Positions 12,286-23,730 of a stretch of 64,000 nucleotides of DNA are shown piece after piece. The notes beneath the pieces are model-generated. The model saw nothing but the letters and a program-made list of their open reading frames with translations, was not told where the DNA came from and ran no database searches. A program made the translations under genes and the position numbers. Source of the stretch: Anodontia alba (taxonomy: Eukaryota; Mollusca; Bivalvia; Lucinida; Lucinidae); contig OZ024830.1 of NCBI GenBank assembly GCA_964016985.1, positions 74,431,763-74,495,762 of the forward strand, read 5' to 3'. The stretch's first letter is position 1; every line of letters begins with the position of its first letter.

Positions 12286-13007
12286 TCTTAAAAATGTACA
12301 CTTAATATAGCTCAAACAAGTGGACAGGGTCACTAATACTGATATATCTGGACAAAATATTACAAATTGAGGCATAATCACTTATAAGATCGATTTTAAA
12401 GTTAACACATTATTTATTTTTACTTCGGTTGCACAGAAAGCTCAGCAATCTTATGCACTTGTTCTATAAGACATGGATGTTGGTGTTTCGTGAATGTGTG
12501 TTAGAGGAACCCAGATTACACAGGGAAAACCATCGACCAGCGCTACCCCACCCTGTTTTATGCCTGATCCTGGTGCCCAATAAATCCAATGTCGGCTGCA
12601 GTGAGTTATTCACATTGGGCACCATTAAAGGAAACTAAGGAGGGAAAGTGTGTTGGATGCAGGACTGAAACCTGTGACCTCTAGCTTGCAAGTGCTCTAC
12701 CCAACTGAGCTAACCAGATGGCTGTACCCCCAATCACCACACCAGGATTTTTTGATGCCTGAATAAGATGAATGTGTGTGTCTGTTTTGATGATTTTTTT
12801 TTTCTTTTGATTTGAGTTTTATGTCTCTTTCAAGAATATTTCACTTATATCGAGCCGATCGTTCATCAAAGGTTGTCGAAAACCGGAGTACCCGGGGAAA
12901 ACCACCTGACCATCCGTAAGCAGAACACGCCTTTCCCACATGTGACGTGACCCGAGCGAGACTCGAACCACAGCGGTGAGAAATGATGAAATTTTAGTAT
13001 CAGTTTA
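12286..13007 (+). repeat. Tandem duplication, unit 2
   Basis: Copy of 11541-12285, again with a minus-strand tRNA-headed SINE (about 12433-12742) and the truncated SINE (about 12812-12985). The poly-T tract is shorter than in unit 1. Confidence 0.88.
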
Positions 13008-13089
13008 TATTATAAATATTCTGTATGCATATGTGTGTGCAGTGTTGGGGCCTAGAGGTTGAGAAAACATGGAACTGTCATGGATTCTT

Positions 13090-13380
13090 TATTGTGTTGG
13101 GGTTTAACGACACGTCAACCCTTGTGGGTCATTTTGTGTCGTCTCCCAGAGAAAGGGAGAAAAGAGATAGAAGAGATAGTAGAAGAGATGAAAGAGAGGA
13201 ACAGGGAAGGAAGAGGAACAGGAATGAAAGGGAAGAAACAGAAGAAATAAAAACATTCCCCCTCTACCTTTACCTACTTCAACGATAGCAGGCCTTGCCC
13301 AACTGTAAGCCAGTATCAGTTGGACGCACCGGTGACACAAGATACATGACACCTTCGCACCACCCGACCACCCCCTGTCA
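13090..13380 (+). repeat. Dispersed SINE-tail-like repeat, copy 1
   Basis: Begins TTGTGTTGGGGTTTAACGAC and runs through a purine-rich AGAGAGGAACAGG tract, CTACTTCAACGATAGCAGGC and CACCACCCGACCACCCC. Other copies are at 13548-13830 and, inverted, at 43305-43577. Its first part resembles, in reverse, the 3' tails of the SINEs here. Confidence 0.8.
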
Positions 13381-13547
13381 TGGATTCATGGAATAACGGA
13401 AAGTTCCGAAAAAAGTACTGAAATGTCCGTAGTATTGGACTATAGTCACCCAAATGGTCCCAAGCCTTGTGCATGGAGTTAACAAAACACGAAAACATTG
13501 GCACTGTTGCATCTTCCAAATTGTATTCAGCATTCCCATTTACCCTC

Positions 13548-13830
13548 TTGATTGATTGTGTTGGGGTTTAACGACACGTCAACCCTTGTGGGTCATTTTG
13601 TGTCGTCTCCCAGAGAAATGGAGAAAAGAGATAGAAGAGATGAAAAAGAGGAACAGGAAAGAAAGAGGAACAGGAATGAAAGGGAAGAAACAGAAGAAAT
13701 AAAAACATTCCCCCCTCTACCTTTACCTACTTCAACGATAGCAGGCCTTGCCCAACTGTAAGCCAATATCAGTTGGACGCCCCAGTGACTCAAGATACAT
13801 GACACCTTCGCACCACCCGACCACCCCCCC
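13548..13830 (+). repeat. Dispersed SINE-tail-like repeat, copy 2
   Basis: Near-identical to 13090-13380, ending in a C-rich run. The two copies lie about 460 bp apart in the same orientation. Confidence 0.85.
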
Positions 13831-14494
13831 CCCCCCACCCCCATTTACCCTCTGCAGAGGGTTTTTTATCCCCTCAAAATTTGTCTCATAACCCTAAATT
13901 TGAAAAGAGTAGTATACTGCTTTACAATGGGTATACAAAAAAAGAGAACAGAGCAGATTTACCCCCAGTTTCAAAATGCAGTGGGGATGTTAACAGCAGT
14001 GCTTTCACTGAATTTCCAAGCAAGCCAGAATCGAGAAAAAAAAAAACGTCTTTATATACAGGCCCACAAGATCCCACTACAATCTGATGTTCCAGTGCAC
14101 AAAATGTCAGCATTGGTTCCATCCAGAGTGCCAAGATATCAAACTGAAAGCGTGCCAGTTGAAACATTCAAGGACTGTTGGATGTTTGGAATGTTGACTA
14201 AAATGAAAACTTGCATGTAGCAACTGAGTAAATGTTATCAATTTATTCTAATGGATCTATTTCCTTTCAAATTCTCTGTTAATACTACTACTGAATGTCT
14301 TTTCTAGCGACTGATTTTGCTTCTTTTTCCCCGGCCTTGCAATTAATACTTTTCATGCATATGTGTATCTCGGATACACTACGGAGCTTCCGTGGAACTT
14401 TATCATATCACTGATACAAAATTTAAATGACTGACAGACCTTGACCACGGAACTTTCATGGATTCATGGAGTTTTTACGGATTCACTGAAGTTC
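13831..14494. other. Unassigned DNA
   Basis: Overlapping open frames on both strands span about 13880-14220, but I recognise no protein family and see no splice evidence. Confidence 0.45.
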
Positions 14495-14700
14495 CTTAAC
14501 CTTTACCACTCTCTCGGCTACTTCAGCAGATGAAAAATTGATGATATTTTTCTTATTTTTCCCAGGAAAAAGGATTTGACATTTCATGCAAATTGTCTTC
14601 TGATGAGACAATTTGCATGAAATGTCAAATCCTGTTTTCTGAGAAAAATATTTCAAAATGTCGTCTGCTGAATATTTTACCCAGAGTGCTAAGCGTTAAA
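14495..14700. repeat. MITE-H foldback element
   Basis: Inverted arms: GGATTTGACATTTCATGCAA at 14572-14591 pairs with TTGCATGAAATGTCAAATCC at 14610-14629. Outer arms are CTTCAGCAG and CTGCTGAA, flanked by TTAACC-like and GCGTTAA sequence. Same family as 52410-52600. Confidence 0.8.
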
Positions 14701-14955
14701 TTCATAGAACTTTCACAGATTTACAGACAGTTACAATAACTCGTCATATAAATTTAGCAAAAGATGAGTGATAAAATAAAATCCCCTTATAAACACAAAA
14801 ATTCTTCGGGGTATATATAACGATTACTACTCCAAACATTCCATATAAAATGCCATTTCCCTGTTTTTTCATGGGCGGTATCAATTAGATTTTGAGGGTC
14901 CCAAATTTTGTTTTGTACTTTTAAAGCTCATAAATTTTTCCTGATAACTGAGAAT

Positions 14956-15747
14956 TACTGTCCTTTCAACATCTTTTTGACGGGCCCCCGTAGCCTAGTG
15001 GATAAGAGAGTTGACTCTTAATCCATTAGGTTTCTCACCGCTGTGGTTCGAGCCTCGCTCGGGTCATATGTGGGAAAGCCAAGTTCTGCTTACGGATGGT
15101 CAGGTGGTTTTTCTCCGGGTTCTCCGGTTTTCGCCCACCTTCGATGAACGATCGGCTCGATATAAGTGAAATATTCTTGAAAGGGCCGTAAAACCCAAAT
15201 CACATCTTTTTGAAAGTCGTTTTTTGCCTGGCGCTGTACACAGAAGTAAATTTGCAAACTTTTGTCATGATTTAATGCAAAACCATCTGTCGTAACTACT
15301 TAAGCACAAAAAGATTTATTCTAGTCATTGGTTTTTAAAAAATCGAGTATTTTCACTTTTCCCCATAGTAAAAATGAATGCAAATTATGCAGAAATCTGT
15401 AGGGTAGGTAACTTGGAGGCAGATTTTCAACAAGTTCCGCTTGTTCAAATTTTCTGCAATTTTCACAATATTGATGTAAAACATCAATAATTTAAATTCT
15501 GCAAAGAAACTTGAAAACTACTTTCTTAATAAAAAATTCCAAAAAATCACTTTACTATAGAAATTGCATAGGTCAGACAAATTTTTGGCCATAAATTTAA
15601 TTTTAGGGTACATATTTGAGAACAAAACACAGAAACAGAAAAGAAAAATGGTTCTGATAAGATATGGTCATTCAGAACAAAATATTTTCATCTGAAATAG
15701 AACGCCAAGCTAAAAACGTCTTTCCGAGTGATGTCGAAAGGACAGTA
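14956..15747. mobile_element. Non-autonomous DNA element interrupted by a SINE
   Basis: Terminal inverted repeats begin TACTGTCCTTTCAACATC on the left and, read inward on the other strand, TACTGTCCTTTCGACATC on the right, extending into GTCGTTTTT / GACGTTTTT and TGGCG. GAAT flanks both ends and may be a 4-bp target duplication. A SINE lies just inside the left end. A truncated copy of the body is at 28084-28555. No transposase frame. Confidence 0.75.
14981..15202 (+). repeat. tRNA-derived SINE with 11-bp target-site duplication
   Basis: Full-length copy: box A-like TAGCCTAGTGGATAAGAGAG, box B-like GGTTCGAGCCTC, then a body with CAGGTGGTTTTTCTCCGG and CGATCGGCTCGATATAAGTG, and a tail ending GGGCCGTAAAACCCAAAT. 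It is flanked by CATCTTTTTGA at 14970-14980 and 15203-15213, which proves insertion into the older element at 14956-15747. Confidence 0.92.
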
Positions 15748-15751
15748 GAAT

Positions 15752-16958
15752 GTGGGTCAACAATATTTCAGTCATTAACGATATTGCCTCCAGATTTGTG
15801 GGACTTTTACCCAACCTAATCACATGATGAACTCAGGTCCTGCTTAAGCAGGTCTGCCTTGGAGGCTACAGGCAGCCCATCTACTTCGCGGACCCCAATG
15901 GGCGGGGGCCGTGGTTCATAAATATCAGATAATTAGTGAACCTCGGTAATAGGCATCTCACTGAAGATACACTAACCGTTGGCCTCCTGAAGCGCATTTT
16001 TACTGCTTCAGGAATTTTGCTGGAGATCTTGAAACTTTTCTGCTTTTCGGACGTTATTTTTAGCGAGCCTATACATGAACTACAAAAAATCTTCGAGAAA
16101 ATATAATTTCTATCGAAGAAAATTATTACTATGGCGGAAACCAGTGTGATTGGGCCGGACTTGATTCACAGTTTTCTTAGTATCCGGTATATCTGGAAGG
16201 CACAAAGTGAAAGGCAGAGTGGCCTGGTGGCCGCAGGAAAGAAATACCGCAAAAATGTAAATAAAACGTTATTTTTATTATTTTTTTATTTATTTATTTT
16301 GATAAAAATATGTATAAATAATTTCCATAAAAACATATATTAAAGCGACCGTTTAGGAAAAACGTGCTGCTAAATACATATGTAACCGCACTGTAGCCTA
16401 CTTTACTTTTTCGAAAATATTCATGCGAAGTGATTTCGCCCGAAACTGTTTGGTGAATAGCTTAAAAAACTGCTGATGCTTTATCACATATTTATACCCT
16501 TTTTTTTATACGCTTTCGGAGACTTTCGGAGAATTTTTTGCATCAATTTTCAAATTCTCTGCCTCAGAAGGTTCTGGAGGCTGAATCAAGTTCCACCGTT
16601 TGTTTATTTTGACTGGTTCCCTCAACCTATAGCTCAATACTTCGCATATAGAACACAGGAAACCAGTTAATTGTTTATTCTGTTTATATTCGTCCGCCGA
16701 GATTGCGCTCAACATCATTAAATTATTATTTCTTCAAAAGTTTGAAGTTTTCTTTGTTTTGTATATTCGGTCGCTCTTTATAATCATCAGAGCGTAGAAG
16801 GCTTACATGTTTGAATGCAGAATTAAGCGACATCAGCGTCAGTATGGAACTACTTTTTAGGAAGTGTTTAGGTTTGCAATTTTGAGAAGACGGATTGTAG
16901 AAATTCCGTATAGTAAATTTGGCGGCAGTAAAACCGCCACCAAAAATGAACACATTTG
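15752..16958. other. Unassigned DNA
   Basis: No recognised gene. An open frame from 16131 (MAETSVIGPD...) is followed by a GTAAAT donor-like site near 16255 and could be a first exon, but I know of no homologue and see no partner exon. Confidence 0.4.
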
Positions 16959-17239
16959 CATCACGAAAACACACCTATATAATGTTGACCCCCTTTTACC
17001 CCACTTTTATATAGTAAAACTGGGGTTTACAGGGGTATACATTATTTTTCTTATTTCTGCTCAAAAACATAGATTGTAGGTACTCGTTAGAACCGCCTCG
17101 CCGAGGCGGTTCTAAAGAGTACACACAATATATGTTTCGCACAGAAATATGAAAAAATATCAGAATTTTTATCTGAAAATTTTCATTTTTTTTGTTTGTA
17201 AAATTTTCAATATATTTGAATAGGCGTGTTTTCGTAATG
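16959..17239 (-). repeat. MITE-A copy 3
   Basis: Full-length, with an intact central palindrome whose arms meet at CCGCCTCGCCGAGGCGG. The adjacent 17240-17320 segment (CAGCTG ... GGCTAGTTTCGGCCAGTTAG) reappears inverted next to copy 4. Confidence 0.93.
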
Positions 17240-17489
17240 TAAACTGAAAACAGCTGATATGGCGAGTTTTCTGGACTAAACTGGCTAGTTTCGGCCAGTT
17301 AGGCCTCATCAGTGACACTCATATAGGTTTTAAAATATCCCAAAATGTACTCATTGATCACAAACAACACGAAAATATTAACGGCACTGTAGTGAAGTTC
17401 GGAGCCCAACACGACACTACATTAACACCAGCTTTAGTGAAGAATCTACAAACTTATTTTAGCCACAACGCAAGAAAACTTAAGCATGA

Positions 17490-18290
17490 GCCCAAAACGA
17501 AGACATTAATCAGCCTGCGCATCCGCACAGTCTGATCAATCTCCGTTGTCCGCATAGGGACACTTTTTATCCTTTGCTATCCAAAATGCGCCCAGTGAAG
17601 ATTCTGATCAGACTGCGCGAATGCGCAGTCTGATCTGAATCTTCGCTGGGCGCATATGTGCAAAAATACGTTTCCTGACGTCGTGGTTCGTTTCTTACCT
17701 GACTGTCTGCCAGTGTTTTATAATTACACCAGCTGTCAAAAAACAAAGAAACATAAATGTTAAAAACACTGTTCTGTTTAGCAGCCTCATTGTCTTCTGT
17801 ATATACTGGTTTGTGCCGTCTAGATGTGTGTGAGCTGCAAACAGCGCTACTTTACAGGTGTCGACCATAAAAACATTCCACGATAAATATTATATGAGCC
17901 GGGGCACAGCTTTTCTATCCAAGATCGCATGTGCACACGGCGAAGATTCAGATCAGCCTGCACATCCTCGAAAAGTCATGTGAAGATTCTGGTCTCCGCG
18001 CATGCTGATCTGAGACTTCGCTGGGTGCACATGATGTAGCAAATGCTGTGGCCCAGCTCATATTTCTTGGTAACGTGAGGAAACATGCCTTTTGACATTG
18101 GCGCCCAACGAAGACTCATATCAGATAGCGCATCTGCACAGTCTGATCAGGATCTTCATTTCCCGCATAGAGAGATTTTGCATGCTTTGACATCTAAATG
18201 TAAAATGCGCCCAGTGAGCATTCTGATCAGACTGCGCGAATGCGCAGGCTGATCTGAATCGCTGGGCGCAGATGTCCGAAAAGACGTTTT
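17490..18290. repeat. Cluster of Hairpin-J dyad elements
   Basis: At least three dyads: at 17585-17660 (TGCGCCCAGTGAAGATTCTG against its complement CTTCGCTGGGCGCA), at 17935-18035, and at 18205-18275. Each has GATCAGACTGCGC-type inner arms, and CATCCGCACAGTCTGATCA half-sites lie nearby. No coding potential. Confidence 0.8.
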
Positions 18291-18354
18291 CTGACGTTGC
18301 GACTTAAAAGGTGATCGTGTTCTTGCAGAATTACTTCTTAGATGTAGCACACAC

Positions 18355-18835
18355 TTGCTTTGTACAATGAACCCTCGTTACAATGACAGCATTTGTTCCC
18401 AATGACGTTGCGATTAAAATTAAAATAAATTTGCTGTTGTACAGAATACTTGATGAGCTGATAAATATGTAAGAAAGGTTTTGTTTTGTTCTTATTTCCT
18501 CATAGAACATATGTTTTGGACATTTGTTAGAATCGCCTCATTGAGGCGATTCTAACACATATCCAAAACATATGTTTCTTTAAAGTATTAAATACAATAT
18601 TCTTGCATAATTTGTGACTTATTATTACCTCTTAAACGAATTTGGTTTCGTGAGTCAAATTGTCATTTCCCAGGTAGCATTCTACATAAATCTATAGCGG
18701 GCCGTCATCCGCCCGTCAGTTACCCTGACGGGCCGATAACGGCCCGCTATAGATTTACGTAGAATGCTGTCTGGGTTTAACGAATTTTGTCGTTGTATCG
18801 AATGTCGGTAGAAAGAGGATTGTGTGTACCTGCTA
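18355..18835 (-). repeat. MITE-D copy with a MITE-F nested inside
   Basis: Core palindrome at 18510-18574 has arms ending TTAGAATCGCCTCA / TGAGGCGATTCTAA around TTGGACATTTG. The element is split by MITE-F at 18669-18775, after which its end resumes with AACGAATTTTGTCGTTGTAT. The same end sequence is intact at 21784-21835. Confidence 0.78.
18669..18775. repeat. MITE-F copy 1
   Basis: Nearly perfect 107-bp palindrome: starts CCCAGGTAGCATTCTAC, arms contain ATAGCGGGCCGT and CGGCCCGCTAT, centre TCAGTTACCCTGACGG, ends GAATGCTGTCTGGG. Confidence 0.9.
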
Positions 18836-18979
18836 TATAGCTGGGCTTCATAATGGTTGGTAGGCCGTCTGGCTGCAGACCCAGGGATTGCAAGTACGAA
18901 TCCCAGCTCGGCAACATAATTTTCCTGGAGTTGTCAGTTACTGGCGAAAGTATGTGAATCAGTTCCTGCATGCAAAGAA

Positions 18980-19110
18980 CGAAAACTATGATTAGACCGC
19001 GCCGATGCGTAGACTAATTTCCGAAAACTATGATCAGACTGCGCTGATGTGTAGACTGATTTCAGTCTTCGTTGACGCGCATGTCAGAAGGTACGCTTTC
19101 TTACGTCGTG
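18980..19110. repeat. Hairpin-J fragment
   Basis: Two partial repeats of AACTATGATYAGACYGCGC and TGCGTAGACT, followed by CAGTCTTCGTTGACGCGCAT; the complementary arm is incomplete. Confidence 0.6.
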
Positions 19111-19179
19111 GCGCATTTGTCTTTTTAAATAGAATAATATTATATGTAGGGCCCTCCTATACAATAAAGCTGCATTGAT

Positions 19180-19235
19180 AAAAAAAAAAATAAAATAAAA
19201 TAAATAAAATAAAAATAAAAAAAAAACAACAACAG
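19180..19235. repeat. A-rich low-complexity tract
   Basis: AAAATAAAATAAATAAAAT-type tract. Confidence 0.9.
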
Positions 19236-19512
19236 ATACTACTAAAGTGTCAATGCTTTCAAAACTCTGTCTCAAAAATTATACTATTCCCCAAACTTAT
19301 TTCAAACGGCGACAAACTCTTATGAACAATTAGTGTAGATACTGTTTTATTGGTTTTTGACATCAGAGTTCATGTAGGGGCCAAATAAACGATATTTGAG
19401 ACAAACATTCTAAAAGAGATCCCTAAATTGTGAAGACCCGTACTTACCATAAATGGCGCACTTAACATAAATGTAATAACCTGAAGCATTGCGAAATCAC
19501 ATTTTTTTTCTT

Positions 19513-19640
19513 TTAACCCATTTATGCATAGAAAATAAAAGAGACATTGGGAAACAGTATAGAAACAGATCAGACGCCACAGAACGTGGCATCTGACCAG
19601 GGTCTACACTGTTTGCATTAAGTTCAGAAATTTCTGTAGA
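19513..19640. repeat. MITE-E partial copy
   Basis: Left end TTAACCCATTTATGCATAG, then the GATCAGACGCCACAGAACGTG / GGCATCTGACCAGGGTCTACA hairpin and TGTTTGCATTAAG. The right end is lost. Confidence 0.75.
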
Positions 19641-19689
19641 ACATAGAAATAGACAGCCCTCTTTATACCTCACGTAGCCTTCGCTTAAG

Positions 19690-19960
19690 AGATAATAATG
19701 AATCACAAATTATGCAAGAATATTGAATTTAACACGTTAAAGAAACATATATTGTGGATATTTGAGGCGAATCTAACAATTATCCAAAACAGGTTCTGTT
19801 GGGGAGATAAGAACAAAGCAAGACCTTTCTTACGTATCTATCTGTTCATTAAGTATTCTGTACAACAGCAAATTCATTTTAATGGCAATGTTTTTGGGAA
19901 CAAATGCTGTCGTTGTAATGAGGGTTCACTGTATAAAACTCTAACCAGACACCTCTTCTG
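19690..19960 (+). repeat. MITE-D copy, core palindrome half-deleted
   Basis: Shares AAATTATGCAAGAATATTG, AACACGTTAAAGAAACATAT, TTGGATATTTGAGGCGA, TTACGTATCTATCTG, TCTGTACAACAGCAAATTCA and GTAATGAGGGTTCACTGTA with the complete copy at 21784-22131. Confidence 0.82.
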
Positions 19961-20109
19961 TTGTAAATAGACCAGTCCAAAAGAGTTAGGGTAGCAGAGT
20001 CCACTCGGTATAAATGGGTGACAGGGACCGGATACACGTGGTAAATTTTCTGACGTATTTTATAAATGAGACAACTTTTATATTTTCTTGTTTGCTTTTC
20101 TGCACACCA

Positions 20110-20215
20110 AGCTCCTTAAAAAAGGTGTTTACCCTTAAAGGGAAGAATTTGCTCCCTTAGGAGTAAATTCTTTCCTTTCAGTGTAGACCCCTTTTTAAAA
20201 GAGACGAAAAATCAA
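20110..20215. repeat. Short palindromic repeat, TTTGCTCCCTTAGGAG type
   Basis: AAGGGAAGAATTTGCTCCC pairs with GGAGTAAATTCTTTCCTTT, bracketed by TTAAAAAAGG and CCTTTTTAA. Related pieces are at 39700-39790 and 61840-61925. Confidence 0.65.
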
Positions 20216-20265
20216 GTGCGACAATGGGAGAAAGCAGTCAGTAAACTCCCTTGAGTAATCTCTTT

Positions 20266-20537
20266 AACAACCAGGTCCAATTAATTGGATTCCTCTGCTT
20301 TTATCATTAGCGTTTCCATTAAGAATCACTTCCTTTTCTTTAATAAATCTATTTTTAACAAGGTTATATGCCAAGACAGCTTACAAAGTAGTAACAAGAA
20401 GCATTTTATGTGGAATGAAATAAATAATATTAATAAATCTTCCATGTGGATATGGAGAAATTGAAGTTAAGACTCTGTTAAATTACACTGATGACCTATG
20501 ATAAAAGAAGAGGATTCCAATTAGAAGAACCTGGTTA
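20266..20537. repeat. Non-autonomous DNA element with about 30-bp terminal inverted repeats
   Basis: Left end TTAACAACCAGGTCCAATTA followed by GGATTCCTCTGCTTTTAT; right end ATAAAAGAAGAGGATTCC followed by ACCTGGTTA. The interior is AT-rich and non-coding. Confidence 0.8.
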
Positions 20538-20814
20538 GTATTTGATCTACCTTTGACTTTACTGTCAAGGGAGATAATAGAAATACTGCTGCTGTCTCCC
20601 ATTACCTCACTTGGAAATGTACCCAAGCCGCTTAAAAGACCCTTTACTATTTGCTAATATATGGGAAACGTGCAGGTTGAACAGTGTATAGTTCAGACCC
20701 TGATCAATCTATCCGTTTGGGATTACATTGATCTGCATTGACGTTGTTTATCATGTATTTCCTTTTTAATAATTGAGCCCATTCCGAGATTTGTGAAAAT
20801 TTATCATCAGGTAA

Positions 20815-21087
20815 ACACGCCTATATAATTTTGACCCCCTTAAACCCCACTTTTATATAGTAAAACTGGGGTTTACAGGGGTATACATTATTTTTCTTAT
20901 ATATTCTGCTCAAAAACATAGATTGTGGGTACTCGTTAGAACCGCCTCGCCGAGGCGGTTCTAACGAGTACACACAATCTATATTTTGAGCAGACATATG
21001 AAAAAAATATCACAGTTTTTATCTGAAAATTTTCAGTTTTTGGAGGTGAAATTTTCTATATATTTGTATAGGCGTGTTTTCGTAATG
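20815..21087 (-). repeat. MITE-A copy 4
   Basis: Full-length with a perfect core palindrome (GAACCGCCTCGCCGAGGCGG). The left end is slightly changed (CATCAGGTAAACACGCC). Confidence 0.93.
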
Positions 21088-21179
21088 ATTACAGTCACTG
21101 ATGAGACTTAACTGGCCGAAACTAGCAAACCTGGCCCGAAAAACCCGAAACGTCAGCTGTTTTCACTGTTCACTGTTCT

Positions 21180-21745
21180 CAAGGGGCATTCCTTCAATGG
21201 GCGAACGTCTTTGGGACCATGGAAATTTGTTCTAGACATGGGTACTTTCAGCCACTGATGGGTAATAATATCGTTAGGTCAAGTAGACTGGCTCCAGTCT
21301 CATGTGACTAAATATTTTTATTATATTCCTGTTTGATAATCCACTAAAATAAAACCAAAAAAAAATATTATGGCTATAAAGGCTGATCACTAGTGACTAG
21401 CCTTTATAGTCTTGACATTACTTTGTTTTTATTTTAGTTGATTTTAAACAGATTATAAGAAAAAAAAATAATCACTGGAGACTGGAGCCAGTCTATAGGC
21501 CAGGAGGCAAACCGGGATAATTTAGGGACGTCTTTTCGATCTTCTTTAAAATAATCGTATGTTTAGTGTACTCAATAGAATCGCCTCGACGTACACACAA
21601 CAAATATTTTCTTGATAAAAGAAGAACATTTCTCTAAACTATTTCCGAATATTTGTTTTCTTGAGCTATCGGAAGGAATTATTAGCGACTCAAAAATTTG
21701 AGTTTGATTCAGTCACGGTAAACCAGCCAATACTGTTCGAATCGT
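21180..21745 (+). repeat. MITE-C copy with a nested element
   Basis: Left part GGGCGAACGTCTTTGGGACC and ATGGAAATTTGTTCTAGACA, right part CTTTTCGATCTTCT, GTGTACTCAATAGAATCGCC and ACAACAAATATTTTC match the intact copy at 48220-48579. About 220 bp of another element is inserted at 21272-21494. Confidence 0.78.
21272..21494. repeat. Nested inverted-repeat element
   Basis: Ends TAGACTGGCTCCAGTCTCAT and its complement GAGACTGGAGCCAGTCTA, with inner arms CCACTAAAATAAAACCAAAA / TTTTTATTTTAGTTG and a GGCTATAAAGGCTGATCACT dyad. An end fragment of the same family lies at 1846-1873. Confidence 0.8.
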
Positions 21746-21783
21746 TCAAAATTTACTGTAAATGTCCTGTGTTTGGTTACATT

Positions 21784-22131
21784 ACAGACAACCCGCTTCA
21801 AACCGACACTCGATACAACGACAAAATTCGTTATAATAACAATCTGTCTCCCAAAACTTTCGCTTAAGAGGTAATAATGAGTCACAAATTATGCAAGAAT
21901 ATTGTATTTAATACGTTAAAGAAACATTTGTTTTGGATATTTGTTAGAATCGCCTCAGTGAGGCGATTCTAACAAATATCCAAAATATATATTCTGTGGG
22001 GAAATAAGAACAAAACAAGACCTTTCTTACGTATCTAACTGCTCATTAAGTATTCTGTACAACAGCAGATTGATTTTAATGGCAACGTCTTTTGGAACAA
22101 ATGCTAACGGTGTAACGAGAGTTCACTGTAC
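21784..22131 (+). repeat. MITE-D, complete copy
   Basis: Ends TACAGACAACCCG and GAGAGTTCACTGTA; a perfect core palindrome at about 21932-21992 has arms TTGGATATTTGTTAGAATCG and its complement. Best reference for the other MITE-D copies. Confidence 0.85.
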
Positions 22132-22211
22132 ATGTATATGAGCAGAATAGCCTCTGTCTTCGATGTTATTATATGGCTTTTGTCTACCTACTGCGGACCT
22201 CATACACAATG

Positions 22212-22243
<32 letters not shown>

Positions 22244-22925
22244 CATTAATCAGATTTAATCAGCCGATAATGTTTTTATCTTTTAAGTGAAACCAATAAA
22301 ATATATGGTATTAAATTTTTATTACAATGTCTATAAAGACAGTATTGAAACATTGAAACTGTATTGTTTGTATTGTATAAAATGTGCACTAAAACTCTCT
22401 CTCTCTTATGTGTGTGTGCGTTTGTATGTGTGTGTGTGTGCGCGTGCGTGCGTGCGTGTGTGTGTGTGTGCTACAATCTTGGAAACTAGGTACATTACAG
22501 TGTTTGGCTATCACCTAATGTGTAAACCCAACAGTCCTAGAGAACCAAACGTTTAACAATATGGACACAGGAAATTATTTAAATACACTTTAAGCTAACT
22601 TTCAGATCTTGGGTAATCTGATTTTCAAAAAGTGGAATAATCAAACATGTTTTACCCATATGGACACTCGAACCGAATAAGTACCGAGTGACGTTTTACG
22701 GTCATACCAGACCAGCATTTAATGATAAGTGCTGCGATCACAAACTGATCTGATTTGTACATACAATATAGGACAAAGTAGAAAATAGCAGAATCAATTT
22801 GACTGATTTTGTTCAAGAGGAATACTGACATATGAAACATCCCCAAGCCTCCTAGCAGCTTGAACCGGACTTCTATTTTCAAATATACTGTTTGAACATT
22901 CTCAGTCCCAAAAAGCACACATATA
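22132..22925. other. Unassigned DNA with poly-A and (TG)n tracts
   Basis: Poly-A at 22210-22242 and a TG/CG-rich dinucleotide tract at 22408-22470. No gene is recognised. Confidence 0.6.
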
Positions 22926-23190
22926 CATCAACAAAACATGCATATATAATGTTGACCCTCTTAAACCCCACTTTTGTATAGTTGAACTGGGGTTTACAGG
23001 GGTATACATTTCTGTCTTATTACTGCTCAGAAACATAGATTGTGGGTACTCGTTAGAACCGCCTCGCCGAAGCGATTCTAACAAGTACCCACAATCTATA
23101 TTTTGAGCAGAAATATGAAAACTATCATAACTTTTATCTGAAACTTTTCATTTTTGGGTGGTAAACTTTTCAGTATATTTGAACAGGCTA
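22926..23190 (-). repeat. MITE-A copy 5
   Basis: Left end CATCAACAAAACATGC is diverged, the core palindrome is present, and the right terminal sequence is degenerate after GTATATTTGAACAGGC. Confidence 0.88.
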
Positions 23191-23520
23191 ACATCAGGAC
23201 AATATCGAGGTGACGTTTTTCGGCCTCTTCTGGCACTTAAGGCAAAAATATCCTGAAATAACGATATTGTGGAAATATAGAGCAAACCAAAACCAGAAAA
23301 TGGACAACTCCCCTCTCATTGACTCTGTTCGTCAAGAATAAAACAATGCAGCATTCCTCACGCCTTCTAGCAGTTTAAGCGGAATTATATTTTCAAAACT
23401 AATAATGATAAAAATAATAATAATAATAATAATATCCCTTACTCTTTACCTTATACTTCTCTTTAACCATTTAATTTTACTACTTATGAATGTGTTTAAA
23501 ATTGCTGGATAAGTGGCAAA

Positions 23521-23590
23521 CAATTTAGACCCAGATCAGACGCCGCGTTCTGCGGCGTCTGATCTGAGTCTACACTGTTTGCTCAGGACT
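23521..23590. repeat. MITE-E hairpin core
   Basis: Near-perfect dyad with arms ACCCAGATCAGACGCCGCG / CGGCGTCTGATCTGAGTC around TTCTG. Confidence 0.85.
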
Positions 23591-23730
23591 GTCTTTCCGA
23601 AGGCATTGCAGTTTGATCAAATCGACCCCTAAGAATCATCCTGGATCCGCCATTGAATGAGGAAATTTCGATTTCTATGGTTATTCATATAGCATGTTAT
23701 TCAGCTTTATTTTGTTTCTTAACATATATT

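Noticed and set aside
16131..16343. Possible first coding exon (MAETSVIGPD...) with a GTAAAT donor
   Set aside because: No homologue recognised, no partner exon, and the frame runs on into AT-rich sequence.
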